The notes under the pieces are model-generated. The model made no database searches. It saw nothing but the letters and a program-made list of their open reading frames with translations, and had not been told where the DNA came from. Both the position numbers and the translations under genes were made by a program. Source: Pseudarthrobacter oxydans (GTDB taxonomy: Bacteria > Actinomycetota > Actinomycetes > Actinomycetales > Micrococcaceae). Taken from it: a stretch of DNA of 64,000 bases. The stretch covers positions 1,054,001 through 1,118,000 of the forward strand of contig NZ_CP139438.1 of assembly GCF_034258515.1 (NCBI RefSeq), read 5' to 3'. Every line of letters begins with the position of its first letter. Within the stretch, counting starts at the first letter, position 1. Positions 18,794 to 27,731 of this stretch are shown here, in pieces.

Positions 18794-19621
18794 ATGTCTC
18801 ATGGGGGGATGCCGGCACGGCGCATAAGAATGTCCATGGCTGCGGCCGTTCTGGCCATGTCGCTGGCGGGGTGTGAGTACAGCGGCCCGGACGAGCCGCC
18901 GGCGCCTTCATCCCCGCCGCCCGCAACGCCGTCGGCCGCGTCCTTCAAGGACAACGTCAACGAAGTGGCCCGTTTGCTCGAGGCTTCCCCCACGGACCCC
19001 GGCATGCCGTCAGCGGCTGAACCCGCGGGGAAGCTGTCCCTTGACCTGGCGCCCGGAGACTATCTGGTCACCGGCGCCTGTGCAGGGGTTTATGGGGCCA
19101 AGCTCACCTTGGTGAAGCCTGACGGCGTACCGGAGGCGACCGGCTTTGAGTGCACCTCCAGGCTGGACCGCTTTGTCAGGCACGACGGCGGGCCCCTCAC
19201 CATCAGCGCGGTGCCGCCCACGGGCAGACCCGCCGCAACGGGCGTCAAGGTGCAGGCCAACCCTGACCGCAGGCTTTCGGAGCTCGAAGACCTTTCAGAC
19301 TGGGCAGCACAGCAGCTGCAACCGCCTCTGCCCGGAGAGCTGCGGGGAACCAGCAGCGGGAACACAACCACCACGGCCAGCCTGTCGGCCCCACCGGGCC
19401 AGTTTGAACTGCACCTGGTCTGTGCCGGACTGCCGGTAGCCGAGTTGTCCGTCTCCACCTGGAAGCGAGCGGAAGTCCTCGCCCCCGTGCAGGTCCCTTG
19501 CGGCGGGAGCGTGTTCAAGGCGCCGGTGGTGCTGCCCACCGAGGGGGCCGACCTCACGCTGGGACCCGGTGGCCCGGACAGCCGGTTCGCTTACCGGCTC
19601 GTCCCCACAGGCCAGCCCTGA
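18794..19621 (+). CDS. Putative lipoprotein of unknown function
   Basis: The product is 275 residues. The N-terminus has Arg residues, a hydrophobic stretch and the lipobox LAMSLAGC, so it is probably lipid-anchored outside the membrane. A Pro/Ser linker follows. The mature part has two similar beta-rich halves, each with a CAG motif and paired cysteines (GDYLVTGACAGVYGAKLTLVKPDG; GQFELHLVCAGLPVAELSVST), suggesting a duplicated domain. I do not recognise the family. It is monocistronic, with a 65-bp gap to the next gene. Confidence 0.7.
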   Translation: MSHGGMPARRIRMSMAAAVLAMSLAGCEYSGPDEPPAPSSPPPATPSAASFKDNVNEVARLLEASPTDPGMPSAAEPAGKLSLDLAPGDYLVTGACAGVYGAKLTLVKPDGVPEATGFECTSRLDRFVRHDGGPLTISAVPPTGRPAATGVKVQANPDRRLSELEDLSDWAAQQLQPPLPGELRGTSSGNTTTTASLSAPPGQFELHLVCAGLPVAELSVSTWKRAEVLAPVQVPCGGSVFKAPVVLPTEGADLTLGPGGPDSRFAYRLVPTGQP

Positions 19622-19686
19622 ATCGCCTCCGGACGCCGTGGATCGGGCTGGGCGTAGGGTGGGGAGTTGGACGATAGGAGCATTTC

Positions 19687-20454
19687 ATGAAGAAAATCCT
19701 CATGGTACTGACCAGCGTTTCCGAGATCGGCGATACGGGAGAGAAGACCGGTTACAACGTGGCTGAGGCTGCGCATCCCTGGAAGGTGTTCAAGGATTCC
19801 GGGCATTTCGTCGACTTTGCGTCCATCCAGGGCGGCCAGCCCCCGCGCGACGAGGTGGACACGAAAGATCCCATCCAGGTCGCCTTCACGGAGGATGAGA
19901 CCACGCGCGCCGGCCTCTACAACACTGCCCGCGTCGACGTCGTGGATCCGGAGCAGTACGACGCCGTCTATCTCGTGGGCGGCCACGGCACCATGTGGGA
20001 CTTCCCGGACAGCGAAGGCCTGCAGAACCTGGTGGCCAGCGTCTACAACAACGGCGGTTTGGTGGGCGCGGTCTGCCATGGACCGGCCGGCCTGCTGAAC
20101 GTGGAACTGGAGAACGGGCTTCGCCTCGTCGAGGGCCGCAAGGTGGCCGCCTTCACCAATGACGAGGAAGTCGCTGCGGGCAAGGACAAGGTCATTCCGT
20201 TCTTCCTGGCAGACCGGCTTGAGGAGCAGGGCGCCACCCACGTCTTCGCTGATGTCTTTGAGGAAAAGGTTGTTGTGGACGACCGGCTGGTGACCGGCCA
20301 GAACCCGTCGTCAGCGGCCGGCGTGGCCAAGGAGATGGAGAAGCTCTTCGCAGTGGTCATCCACCAGGAAAAAGCAGAGGAACAGCACGACGCCAAGGCT
20401 CTGCGCGCCGAGAAGGACGCCGTCAAGGCGGCTGCCGCGGAAGCGGAGCAGTAG
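19687..20454 (+). CDS. DJ-1/PfpI family type 1 glutamine amidotransferase domain protein (Hsp31-like)
   Basis: The product is 255 residues with the class I glutamine amidotransferase-like fold. It contains YDAVYLVGGHGTMWDFPDSEGL and the nucleophile elbow GGLVGAVCHGPAGLLN (Cys-His), and ends in TGQNPSSAAGVAKEMEKLF. This layout matches Hsp31/YhbO-like chaperone and glyoxalase (deglycase-like) enzymes. The last 30 residues form a charged Ala/Glu/Lys helix extending beyond the usual family end. A GATAGGAG site precedes the ATG, and a strong hairpin follows at 20471-20510. Confidence 0.88.
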   Translation: MKKILMVLTSVSEIGDTGEKTGYNVAEAAHPWKVFKDSGHFVDFASIQGGQPPRDEVDTKDPIQVAFTEDETTRAGLYNTARVDVVDPEQYDAVYLVGGHGTMWDFPDSEGLQNLVASVYNNGGLVGAVCHGPAGLLNVELENGLRLVEGRKVAAFTNDEEVAAGKDKVIPFFLADRLEEQGATHVFADVFEEKVVVDDRLVTGQNPSSAAGVAKEMEKLFAVVIHQEKAEEQHDAKALRAEKDAVKAAAAEAEQ

Positions 20455-20470
20455 CACCCAGCAGGCACTG

Positions 20471-20510
20471 AAACTGGCGGCCACCCGGATGAAAGGGTGG
20501 CCGTCAGTTT
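20471..20510 (+). terminator. Rho-independent-like terminator after the DJ-1/PfpI gene
   Basis: A 16-bp stem AAACTGGCGGCCACCC / GGGTGGCCGTCAGTTT with one G-T wobble and an 8-nt loop, located 16 bp after the stop codon. The stem's own TTT end supplies a short U-tract. Confidence 0.7.
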
Positions 20511-20536
20511 GCGTACAGGCGGAACCCGGAGCCCGG

Positions 20537-20985
20537 GCGCAGGCCTCGGCTGCCGCTCCGACGCAGCTGCTCGCGCTGCAGGATCCGGACGGAAAGTGGG
20601 CAGGCGGAGCGTACTTTCCCAAGGACTCCTACTTCGAGGGGCCGGAGGCTGCAGAAGATACGGGGCAGCCGTACACCGCCACCACCTGGTCCCTGAACAC
20701 GCTGCGCGAGTGGGGCCCCGATCCGGCGCCCGGTCCTCCTTCCGCTGGTTCTACAAAGCCTTGAATGCGGCGGACTACTTCCGCGCGGCAGCAATGAACG
20801 ACGGCGGAACTACGCATCCGCGCTTGGCTGACGCTATCGAGCTGGTCCGGTCAGCCCGGCAACAGGAATGCACGTCGTTGCAGGAGCGGCGCCACCCCGG
20901 CCGTGTGTCGTTCCGGCCGGCGAGCCCTCCAAGTGGCTGACGTTCCACGCTCTGCGGGTCCTCGGCTGGTGCGACGCGCCCTAAT
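20537..20985 (+). pseudogene. Decayed squalene-cyclase-like (prenyltransferase/squalene oxidase repeat) gene
   Basis: Conceptual pieces in different frames resemble parts of one protein family. They are LLALQDPDGKWAGGAYFPKD and TATTWSLNTLREWG in the first part, then FRWFYKALNAADYFRAAA with RLADAIELVRSARQQ, then WLTFHALRVLGWCD ending at the stop at 20985. In intact homologues these parts are separated by a long central region, and the gene starts well before the first. So the N-terminus and middle are missing and at least one frameshift is present. The family assignment rests on remembered pattern similarity and needs a search. Confidence 0.6.
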
Positions 20986-21059
20986 TCCCTTTGAACATGG
21001 TCTGCCTTGACAGTTATGTGATCCATGCCTCACCATCAATGCATAGTAATTGCGTGCCT

Positions 21060-21082
21060 GAATAAAAATTTCAACTCGACAG
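21060..21082 (-). promoter_or_regulatory. Candidate SorC operator site (weakest copy)
   Basis: On the minus strand this matches the copy at 43036-43058 at 15 of 23 positions, best in the right half (GAAATTTTTATTC). It lies 26 bp before the start of the ABC substrate-binding protein gene. Confidence 0.35.
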
Positions 21083-21108
21083 TGAAGTCGCTAAGACAAG
21101 AGGAGACG

Positions 21109-22107
21109 ATGATGACTTCCCACAAGATGATCCGCTCGGGGTGCGCCGTTATGACGGCCGCCATCATGGCGCTCTCGCTTGCTGCATGCGGGGGCGCAGG
21201 TACTCCCGCCGCCGGGGACCAGAAGAAGGTGATTGGTGTGTCGGTGGCGGACCAGAAGTCACTCTTCTATGTGGCCGAGGTTGCCGGCATCAAGGACGAG
21301 GCGAAGAAGCTGGGCTACGACGTGAACATCACGTCTGCCAACAACGACTCGTCCGCCCAGGTCAAGCAGGTCAATGATCTTTTGACGAAGGAGATCGGTG
21401 CCCTGATCTTCACCTCCCAAGACTCAACCGCTGCTGCTGCTGGTGTCCGTGCCGCCAATAAGGCGGACGTCCCGGTGGTCGCGGTCGACCAGCGCCCGGA
21501 GTCCGGCCAGGGTGATCTTGCCACCTACATCGCGACTGACAGCGTCAAAGCCGCCTACGAGCTCTGCACATGGATGTTTGGGCAGATCGGCGGGTCGGGC
21601 GAGATAGCCATTCTGCACGGCGTACTCGGGTCCACCGCGGAAATCCAGCGGACGGAGGGATGCCAGAAGGCCCTCAAGGAGACGCCAGGCATCAAGGTTG
21701 TTGCCGAGGAAACCGCCAACTGGGATGAGACCGAGGCCTACAAGGCCACCCAGAACATCCTCACGGCGAACCCCAACCTCAAAGCCGTTTTTGGTGAGAG
21801 CGACGCAATGTCGCTCGGCGCCTCCAAGGCAGCCAAGGCCTCCGGAAAGACAATCTTCTCGGTGGGCATCGACGGCTTCCCGACCATGTTCGATGCGGTC
21901 GCGAGTGGCCTGACCCAGGCGACCATGGCACAGCAGCCGTACATGATGGGCCAGCTCGCCGTACGCAACGCCGTCGCCCTCATGGAGGGCAAGGGCCAGG
22001 ACATCCCGAAGGAGCAGTACCAGGACACGGTGCTGATCAACAAGGACACGGTTGCCAAGCACAAGGTCGAAGATTTCTACGGCCCGGACGCCCAGTCCTT
22101 CAAGTGA
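21109..22107 (+). CDS. Sugar ABC transporter substrate-binding lipoprotein (ribose/RbsB type)
   Basis: The product is 332 residues. Signal peptide and lipobox (MALSLAAC) are followed by a Peripla_BP_4 domain: IGVSVADQKSLFYVAEVAGIKDEAKKLGY, QVKQVNDLLTKEIGALIFTSQDS, DVPVVAVDQRP, and FGESDAMSLGASKAAKASGK with VGIDGFPTMFDAV. AAGAGGAG precedes tandem ATG codons; the first (21109) is taken. It begins a six-gene run (binding protein, ATPase, permease, AraM, kinase, HAD phosphatase). The ligand is probably a sugar or polyol. Confidence 0.9.
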   Translation: MMTSHKMIRSGCAVMTAAIMALSLAACGGAGTPAAGDQKKVIGVSVADQKSLFYVAEVAGIKDEAKKLGYDVNITSANNDSSAQVKQVNDLLTKEIGALIFTSQDSTAAAAGVRAANKADVPVVAVDQRPESGQGDLATYIATDSVKAAYELCTWMFGQIGGSGEIAILHGVLGSTAEIQRTEGCQKALKETPGIKVVAEETANWDETEAYKATQNILTANPNLKAVFGESDAMSLGASKAAKASGKTIFSVGIDGFPTMFDAVASGLTQATMAQQPYMMGQLAVRNAVALMEGKGQDIPKEQYQDTVLINKDTVAKHKVEDFYGPDAQSFK

Positions 22108-22114
22108 TTCCACG

Positions 22115-23644
22115 ATGACGACTCAACAAGCTTCGGCCGGCCTGGAGGGCATTGGCCTGATGAAGGCATACTCCGGGGTGACGGTCCTGAAATCGGTCGA
22201 CTTCCGGGTCGAGTCGGGCACCGTTGTCGGGCTCGTGGGCGAAAATGGTGCGGGAAAGTCGACCCTCAGCTCGATCATCACCGGCGTCGTGAAGCCGGAC
22301 GGCGGCACCATGCGGCTGGACGGGGCGGACTACGCCCCTTCCAGCCCCGCCGAAGCACTCCGGCAGGGTGTGGCGCTCATCCACCAGGAGACGCGCCTCA
22401 TCCAGGACCTCTCGGTCGCCGAGAACATCTTCCTCGGCCGGCTTCCGCACCGGCGCGGCCGTGTGGACTGGGAACTCGTCCGCCGCGAGTCGAGGACCGT
22501 CCTCGACTCGCTTGGGGTGGAACTCGATGTTCGCCGCCCCGTCCGCGGCCTCTCGATGGCCATGCAGCAGGAGATCGAGATCGCCAAGGCCCTCAGCCGC
22601 CGTCCCCGGTACGTCGTGTTCGACGAGCCCTCGGCCTCCCTCGGAGAGTCGGAGACCGAACACGTCCTCGAGCGGATCCGCGCGCTGCGGGCCGCCGGCG
22701 CCGGCGTCGTCTATATCTCCCACCGGCTCGACGAGGTCCGGGAGGTCGCAGACGAGATCGTGTGCCTGCGTGACGGCTCGCGTGTCCAGTCCTGGGATTC
22801 GGGAGACGTGGACAAGGGAAAGATCATCAACGCTATGGTCGGACGAGAGTTCACGTACGAGCACGTCCCGCCGCAGCCGAGCCGCGATACGACCGTGCTT
22901 GAGGTCCGGGGCCTCGGCCGGCGCGGTGCGTTCGCGGACATTAACTTCGAGTTGGCCGCGGGGGAGGTCCTCGGGATCGCCGGCCTCGTCGGCGCGGGGC
23001 GGACCGAGGTGGTCCGGGCCATCGCCGGTGTGGACCGCCCTGACTCGGGTGAAGTCATCCTTGAGGGGCGAAAGCTTCCCTGCAGCAGCCCGCAGTCAGC
23101 GATCCGCGCCGGGATCGTCATGGTCCCGGAAGACCGCAAGGGCCAGGGCCTCAACCTGGACCGCACCGCCGAGGAGAACGTGACACTCCCGTGGGAGCGG
23201 GAGCTTGCCCGCAAGGGCCTGCTGACACGCAAGTTGGTCCGGAAAGTTGCAGGGGCGCAGGCCCGCCGGCTCGACGTCCGCGGCAACATGGCGCTGCCGG
23301 TGAAGTCGATGTCCGGCGGAAACCAGCAGAAGGTCCTCATCGGCAAATGGCTGGTCAAGGATCCGAAGGTCCTCATTATCGACGAACCCACCCGCGGCGT
23401 CGACGTCGGCGCCAAGATGGCCATTTACGAGATCATCCGCTCCCTCGCGGCCGAGGGGATGTCCGTCATCGTCGTCTCATCCGAGCTTGACGAGGTCCTG
23501 GGCCTCTCGCACCGGGTCCTGGTGATGTCGCAGGGCCGGCAGCGGGGGATTCTCCGCCGGGGAGAAGCCACCCCGGAGACCGTCATGTCGCTGGCCGTGC
23601 ACTCGTCGGAATCAGCGGCCTCCCCCCTTATTTCCCAGCAGTAG
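22115..23644 (+). CDS. Sugar ABC transporter ATP-binding protein (RbsA/XylG type)
   Basis: The product is 509 residues with two ATPase domains in tandem. Domain 1 has a full Walker A (GENGAGKST), signature-like LSMAMQQEIEIAKAL and Walker B VVFDEPSASL. Domain 2 has the degenerate Walker A GLVGAGRTE, signature LSGGNQQKV and Walker B VLIIDEPTRGVD. This asymmetry is normal for RbsA-class ATPases. It starts 7 bp after the binding-protein stop and precedes one permease gene, so this transporter would use a permease homodimer. Confidence 0.92.
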   Translation: MTTQQASAGLEGIGLMKAYSGVTVLKSVDFRVESGTVVGLVGENGAGKSTLSSIITGVVKPDGGTMRLDGADYAPSSPAEALRQGVALIHQETRLIQDLSVAENIFLGRLPHRRGRVDWELVRRESRTVLDSLGVELDVRRPVRGLSMAMQQEIEIAKALSRRPRYVVFDEPSASLGESETEHVLERIRALRAAGAGVVYISHRLDEVREVADEIVCLRDGSRVQSWDSGDVDKGKIINAMVGREFTYEHVPPQPSRDTTVLEVRGLGRRGAFADINFELAAGEVLGIAGLVGAGRTEVVRAIAGVDRPDSGEVILEGRKLPCSSPQSAIRAGIVMVPEDRKGQGLNLDRTAEENVTLPWERELARKGLLTRKLVRKVAGAQARRLDVRGNMALPVKSMSGGNQQKVLIGKWLVKDPKVLIIDEPTRGVDVGAKMAIYEIIRSLAAEGMSVIVVSSELDEVLGLSHRVLVMSQGRQRGILRRGEATPETVMSLAVHSSESAASPLISQQ

Positions 23645-23658
23645 AAAGAGCATCAGCC

Positions 23659-24720
23659 ATGCGAACCACAACGGATCATGCCATCAACCAACGGTCCTCA
23701 GGACGCGGCGGCCGGACCCCGGAAGATGCGGGGACTGGCACCTCTCCGGGACGGGGTACCGGCCCTGGCCTGGCCGGGATTGCCGCCAATGTGCTCCGTC
23801 GGGTCCCCGGGCCGCTGATCGGCCTCATCGCGGTGATGATCGCGCTGTCCATCATGTCGCCGTACTTCCTGACGTGGCGCAATCTGTCCAACGTGATCAC
23901 CCAAAACGCCGATATCGGCATCATGGGAGTCGGTGCGGCCCTGGTCATCCTCATCGGCGGCATCGACCTGTCCGTCGGATCCACGCTGGCCCTGTCGCTC
24001 ATGACCAGCGCGTGGCTCTACCGCTCCGCCGGCGTTCCCTTCGAACTGTGCGTTGTCCTGGGCCTAACTGTCGGGGCCGCGGTGGGTTTCATCAACGGCG
24101 TGCTCTCGACCTACGGCCGCATCCAGCCCTTCGTGGCCACCCTCGCCACCATGTCCGCGGCGGCGGGACTGGCGCTCTACCTGACCAACGGCAACCCGAT
24201 CAACGGGTTCCCGGAGTGGTACCTGGCCATCACCAGCAACGACATCCTCGGGATCCCGCTCGAAGGGATCATCATGGTGGCCACGTTCCTTATCGCGGCC
24301 TACTGGCTCCGGTTCCGCCCTTCGGGCCGCGCGCTCTACGCTATCGGCGGGAACGCCGAAGTGGCGCGGCTCTCCGGCCTTAATGTGACGCGCATCAAGA
24401 TCGGCGTGTACGTGGTGGCGGGCTTCCTCGCAGCCCTTGCCGGCGTCATCGTCGGCTCCCGGCTTGACTCTGCACAGCCCACGGCGGGAACCGCCGACCT
24501 CCTGAATGTTATCGCCGTCGTCGTGATCGGCGGCGCGAGCCTGTCCGGCGGCTCCGGCGGCATGCTGAACACGTTCATCGGCCTCCTGATCATCGGCGTC
24601 CTGAACAACGGCATGTCGCTCCTGAACGTCTCCCCGAACCTCCAGCCGGTTGTCATCGGCATCGCGATCATCGTTGCCGTCCTAACCGACCGCGCCAGCC
24701 GCTCCCGCCAAGGCGCCTGA
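23659..24720 (+). CDS. Sugar ABC transporter permease (RbsC type)
   Basis: The product is 353 residues. After a polar N-terminal tail (about 40 residues) it has eight to ten helices with the RbsC-family pattern: NVITQNADIGIMGVGAALVILIGGIDLSVGS, GRIQPFVATLATMSAAAGLAL and ALYAIGGNAEVARLSGLNV, then VIGGASLSGGSGGMLNTFIG and VLNNGMSLLNVSPN. It forms the membrane channel for the ATPase and binding protein encoded just upstream. Confidence 0.92.
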   Translation: MRTTTDHAINQRSSGRGGRTPEDAGTGTSPGRGTGPGLAGIAANVLRRVPGPLIGLIAVMIALSIMSPYFLTWRNLSNVITQNADIGIMGVGAALVILIGGIDLSVGSTLALSLMTSAWLYRSAGVPFELCVVLGLTVGAAVGFINGVLSTYGRIQPFVATLATMSAAAGLALYLTNGNPINGFPEWYLAITSNDILGIPLEGIIMVATFLIAAYWLRFRPSGRALYAIGGNAEVARLSGLNVTRIKIGVYVVAGFLAALAGVIVGSRLDSAQPTAGTADLLNVIAVVVIGGASLSGGSGGMLNTFIGLLIIGVLNNGMSLLNVSPNLQPVVIGIAIIVAVLTDRASRSRQGA

Positions 24721-24748
24721 CGGCGCATCCCCGTTCCGAGAGGACACC

Positions 24749-26215
24749 ATGACCACCGACACCTACGTCGTAGAGCCCATCGAGGAGCTGCTCGCCGAGG
24801 CCGATCCCGACCAGACGCTCGCTCCCTGCGGGCTCCGGCAGCTCATCATCGGCCCCGGCGCGCTTGGTGCAGTAGCCGACTCGGTCACCCGGCTCCTGCC
24901 TGCTCCACAGCCCGGCAGCGTGCCGCCGCGGGTCTCGCTCCTCGTGGACCGTACCCGGATCGCACGCTCCGGGGAGGACATCAAAGATCTCATCCAGGCC
25001 CAGCTCGCAGCCAGGTTCACTGTCGTGGGCACAGTGCTCGACGACGGGCACGCTGAGCTCCACGTCGTCGACAGCGTCCTCGATGAGGCCGCTGGTGTTG
25101 TCCTTGGCGCGGATGCCGTCGTAGCTGTCGGCGGCGGCACCATCAGCGACATCGCGAAGGTCGCGGTCCAGCGCGCAGGCGCCGCAGGCAGCACCCCGGT
25201 CCTGGTTTCGGTTCAGACAGCCGCCTCCGTCGACGGGTACACCGACGACGTGTCCGTGGTCCTGCGGGACGGGGTGAAACGCACCATACCCTCATGCTGG
25301 CCAGACGCCGTCCTCTCCGATACGGACGTCATCGCCGAGGCGCCGGAAGCCATGAACCGTGCCGGTTTCGGCGAGATGACGTCCATGCTGGTTGCCCCGG
25401 CCGACTGGCGGCTGGCTTCCCTCGTGGGCACCGATCCGACGTACAAGCCCAATGCCGTGCGCCTGCTCGGCATGGTCGGCAAGGACTTGGAGAGCTGGAG
25501 TGCAGGGGTCCGGGAGGCCCGGCCCGAGTCAGTAGGCGCCCTCGCGCGCGCCCTTGCATTGCGCGGGATCGTCACAGGTGTAGCCGGGACGACGGCCGTC
25601 CTTTCCGGCGTCGAGCACCTGATCAGCCACATGCTTGACCAATACCACGGCGCCCATGATGAACCCATCGGCTTCCACGGCGCCCAGGTGGGGGCCGGTT
25701 CAGTGATCGCCGCCAGCGCCTGGGACATGCTGTTCGAGAGGCTGGCTGCCGCGCCCGGCAGCCGGCCGCACCTGGCAGCCCTCGATCACGGACCCGCCAG
25801 GCTGAGAGTCCTCGCTGCCTTCGAGCGGATCGATCCAAGCCTGCGCGTGGCCGAGGAATGCTGGCGCGACTACTCCGCCAAGCTCGATGTTGTGGGGCGC
25901 GGGCTGGCCCGGGTAGGAGCGATGCTGGAGGGCTGGGCCGACGTCCGCGGGGAACTTCGGGACCTCGTCCGGCCCGCGGAGTCGATCGCCTCTGCGCTCG
26001 CGGGCGCAGGCGCCCCTGTCTCGCTGTCCGGACTTGAGCCTTCCGTGGATGCCGAACTGGGACGGTGGGCGGTCGAGAACTGCGCCCTCATGCGGAACCG
26101 CTTCACGGTCGTGGACCTGCTCACGCTCCTCGGATGGTGGGAGGCCGCGGACGTGGACGAGGTGCTGGAGCGCGCCGCCCAGGCCGCTGCAGCTGCGGCC
26201 CCGGAAGGGAAGTGA
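24749..26215 (+). CDS. AraM/EgsA-type sn-glycerol-1-phosphate dehydrogenase homologue (iron-alcohol-dehydrogenase superfamily)
   Basis: The product is 488 residues, somewhat longer than the usual 350-430. The NAD-binding motif GGGTISD lies at residues 128-134, followed by VSVQTAASVDGYTDDVSVV. Metal-binding elements appear as GVEHLISHMLDQYH and GFHGAQVGAGS. AraM-type enzymes interconvert glycerol-1-phosphate and dihydroxyacetone phosphate, and relatives act on other polyol phosphates. Located between an ABC permease and an FGGY kinase, it more likely oxidises the phosphorylated transported polyol than makes lipid precursors. The C-terminal about 60 residues (ELGRWAVENCALMRNRFTVVDLLTLLGW) form a helical extension. 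Confidence 0.85.
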   Translation: MTTDTYVVEPIEELLAEADPDQTLAPCGLRQLIIGPGALGAVADSVTRLLPAPQPGSVPPRVSLLVDRTRIARSGEDIKDLIQAQLAARFTVVGTVLDDGHAELHVVDSVLDEAAGVVLGADAVVAVGGGTISDIAKVAVQRAGAAGSTPVLVSVQTAASVDGYTDDVSVVLRDGVKRTIPSCWPDAVLSDTDVIAEAPEAMNRAGFGEMTSMLVAPADWRLASLVGTDPTYKPNAVRLLGMVGKDLESWSAGVREARPESVGALARALALRGIVTGVAGTTAVLSGVEHLISHMLDQYHGAHDEPIGFHGAQVGAGSVIAASAWDMLFERLAAAPGSRPHLAALDHGPARLRVLAAFERIDPSLRVAEECWRDYSAKLDVVGRGLARVGAMLEGWADVRGELRDLVRPAESIASALAGAGAPVSLSGLEPSVDAELGRWAVENCALMRNRFTVVDLLTLLGWWEAADVDEVLERAAQAAAAAAPEGK

Positions 26216-26219
26216 AGCC

Positions 26220-27731
26220 ATGCTGCGCGACTATGTGATCGGCGTCGACTGCTCCACCACGGCCGCCAAAGCCGTCGTCTGGAACGCCCGCGGCGAGGCA
26301 CTCTCGCAGGCGCGCTGCGCCTTCGGCCTCAGCCAGCCCCGTCCGGGGTGGGGGGAACAGAACGCAGAGGACTGGTGGACCGCCTCCGCTGAAGCGATCC
26401 GGCGGGCAGCCCAGACCGTGGACACCTCCCGGATCGGCGCCATCTGCATCACCCATCAGCGCGAGAGCTTCGTGTGCCTCGATGACGAGGGCATCCCGCT
26501 CCGGCCGGCCATGCTGTGGCTTGACACCCGTGCCACCGAGGAGGTCTCCACCTTCGGCACGGAAGACGTCCACCGCCTCACCGGCAAGCCCGCCAACCCG
26601 ACCCCGGCCTGGTACAAGCTCCACTGGCTCCAGGCCCATGAACCTGACACGGTCTCACGCATCGGCAAGGTGGTGGACGTTCATGGGTTCCTGGTCCACC
26701 GCCTCACCGGCGCCTGGCTCACTTCCTGGGCCTCGGCGGATCCGCTCGGCCTGGTGGACATGTCCACCTTCGATTACGACGACGGACTGGTCACCGCGGT
26801 GGGCCTTGACCGCAGGCAGCTCAGTGAACTCCGGCCGCCCGGCAGCCTCTTGGGCAATCTGACGGACGACGCCGCCGCGCGCCTTGGCCTGCCGTCGGGA
26901 GTCGCCGTCGTGGCCGGCGCAGGGGACGGGCAATGCGCACAGTTGGGTGCCGGGGCAACCTCGGGCGGCCGGGCCTACCTTAACCTCGGCAGCGGGATCG
27001 TGTCGGGGACGTTCTCCGACCATTATTCCTATGCACGCGAATACCGGACGCTCTCCGCAGCTGTTCCCGGTGCCTATACCCTGGAAACCTTCATCGGCGG
27101 AGGCACCATCAACCTGGGCTGGTTCATCGAGAGATTCTCGGGGATCGACGCCCAGAGCCTCGGCCTGGGGCTGAGCCCCGAGCAGGTCCTTGAAACCGCC
27201 GCGGCGGCTCTTCCCCCCGGTTCGGAGGGCCTGCTGGCCTTGCCGTACTGGACCGGTGCCCTCACTCCGTACTGGGACCATAACGCGCGCGGTGCGCTGC
27301 TGGGCCTCACGGGCATTCATGGCAAGGCACACGTGTACCGGGCACTGCTCGAGGGCCTCGCTTTCGAACAGCGGCTCCTGACCACCGGGGCGGAGAAGGC
27401 CCTGGCGGAGCCCGTGGCCGAAGTGATCGCCCTGGGCGGCGGCTCCCGCAGCCCGGTATGGTGCCAGATTATCGCCGACGTCATGCAGCGCAGCGTCTCT
27501 GTGGTGCGCGATCCGGAGAGCACCTGCCTTGGTGCGGGGATGCTGGCCGCGGCCGCCGCGGGCATCCACGATTCCGTGGCCTCCGCCGCGAAGGCCATGA
27601 GCGGAACAGGGCTGTCCTACGAGCCCCAACCCACCGCGGCCGCAGCGTACGACCGGCTCTACGACGTCTACCGCGATATTTATCCGGCCAACCGGGCTGT
27701 CTTCGCCAAGCTCGCGGAGGCAACACGATGA
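26220..27731 (+). CDS. FGGY family carbohydrate kinase (xylulokinase-like)
   Basis: The product is 503 residues. The actin-like ATPase fold shows DYVIGVDCSTTAAKAVVW (phosphate 1), PRPGWGEQNAEDWW, ITHQRESFVCLDD, MLWLDTRA, VVAGAGDGQCAQLGAGA (phosphate 2 / catalytic Asp) and EVIALGGGSRSPVWCQIIADV (adenosine site). The overall pattern is closer to xylulokinase than to glycerol kinase. The ATG lies 4 bp after the AraM stop, and the gene overlaps the HAD phosphatase gene by ATGA, so it is co-transcribed. It probably phosphorylates the sugar or polyol imported by the ABC system; the substrate is unknown. Confidence 0.9.
   Translation: MLRDYVIGVDCSTTAAKAVVWNARGEALSQARCAFGLSQPRPGWGEQNAEDWWTASAEAIRRAAQTVDTSRIGAICITHQRESFVCLDDEGIPLRPAMLWLDTRATEEVSTFGTEDVHRLTGKPANPTPAWYKLHWLQAHEPDTVSRIGKVVDVHGFLVHRLTGAWLTSWASADPLGLVDMSTFDYDDGLVTAVGLDRRQLSELRPPGSLLGNLTDDAAARLGLPSGVAVVAGAGDGQCAQLGAGATSGGRAYLNLGSGIVSGTFSDHYSYAREYRTLSAAVPGAYTLETFIGGGTINLGWFIERFSGIDAQSLGLGLSPEQVLETAAAALPPGSEGLLALPYWTGALTPYWDHNARGALLGLTGIHGKAHVYRALLEGLAFEQRLLTTGAEKALAEPVAEVIALGGGSRSPVWCQIIADVMQRSVSVVRDPESTCLGAGMLAAAAAGIHDSVASAAKAMSGTGLSYEPQPTAAAAYDRLYDVYRDIYPANRAVFAKLAEATR

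Noticed and set aside
21007..21050. TTGACA (21007-21012) as the -35 box of the first ABC operon
   Set aside because: No acceptable -10 lies 16-18 bp downstream; the nearest TA-rich hexamers are more than 20 bp away, so the promoter cannot be assigned.
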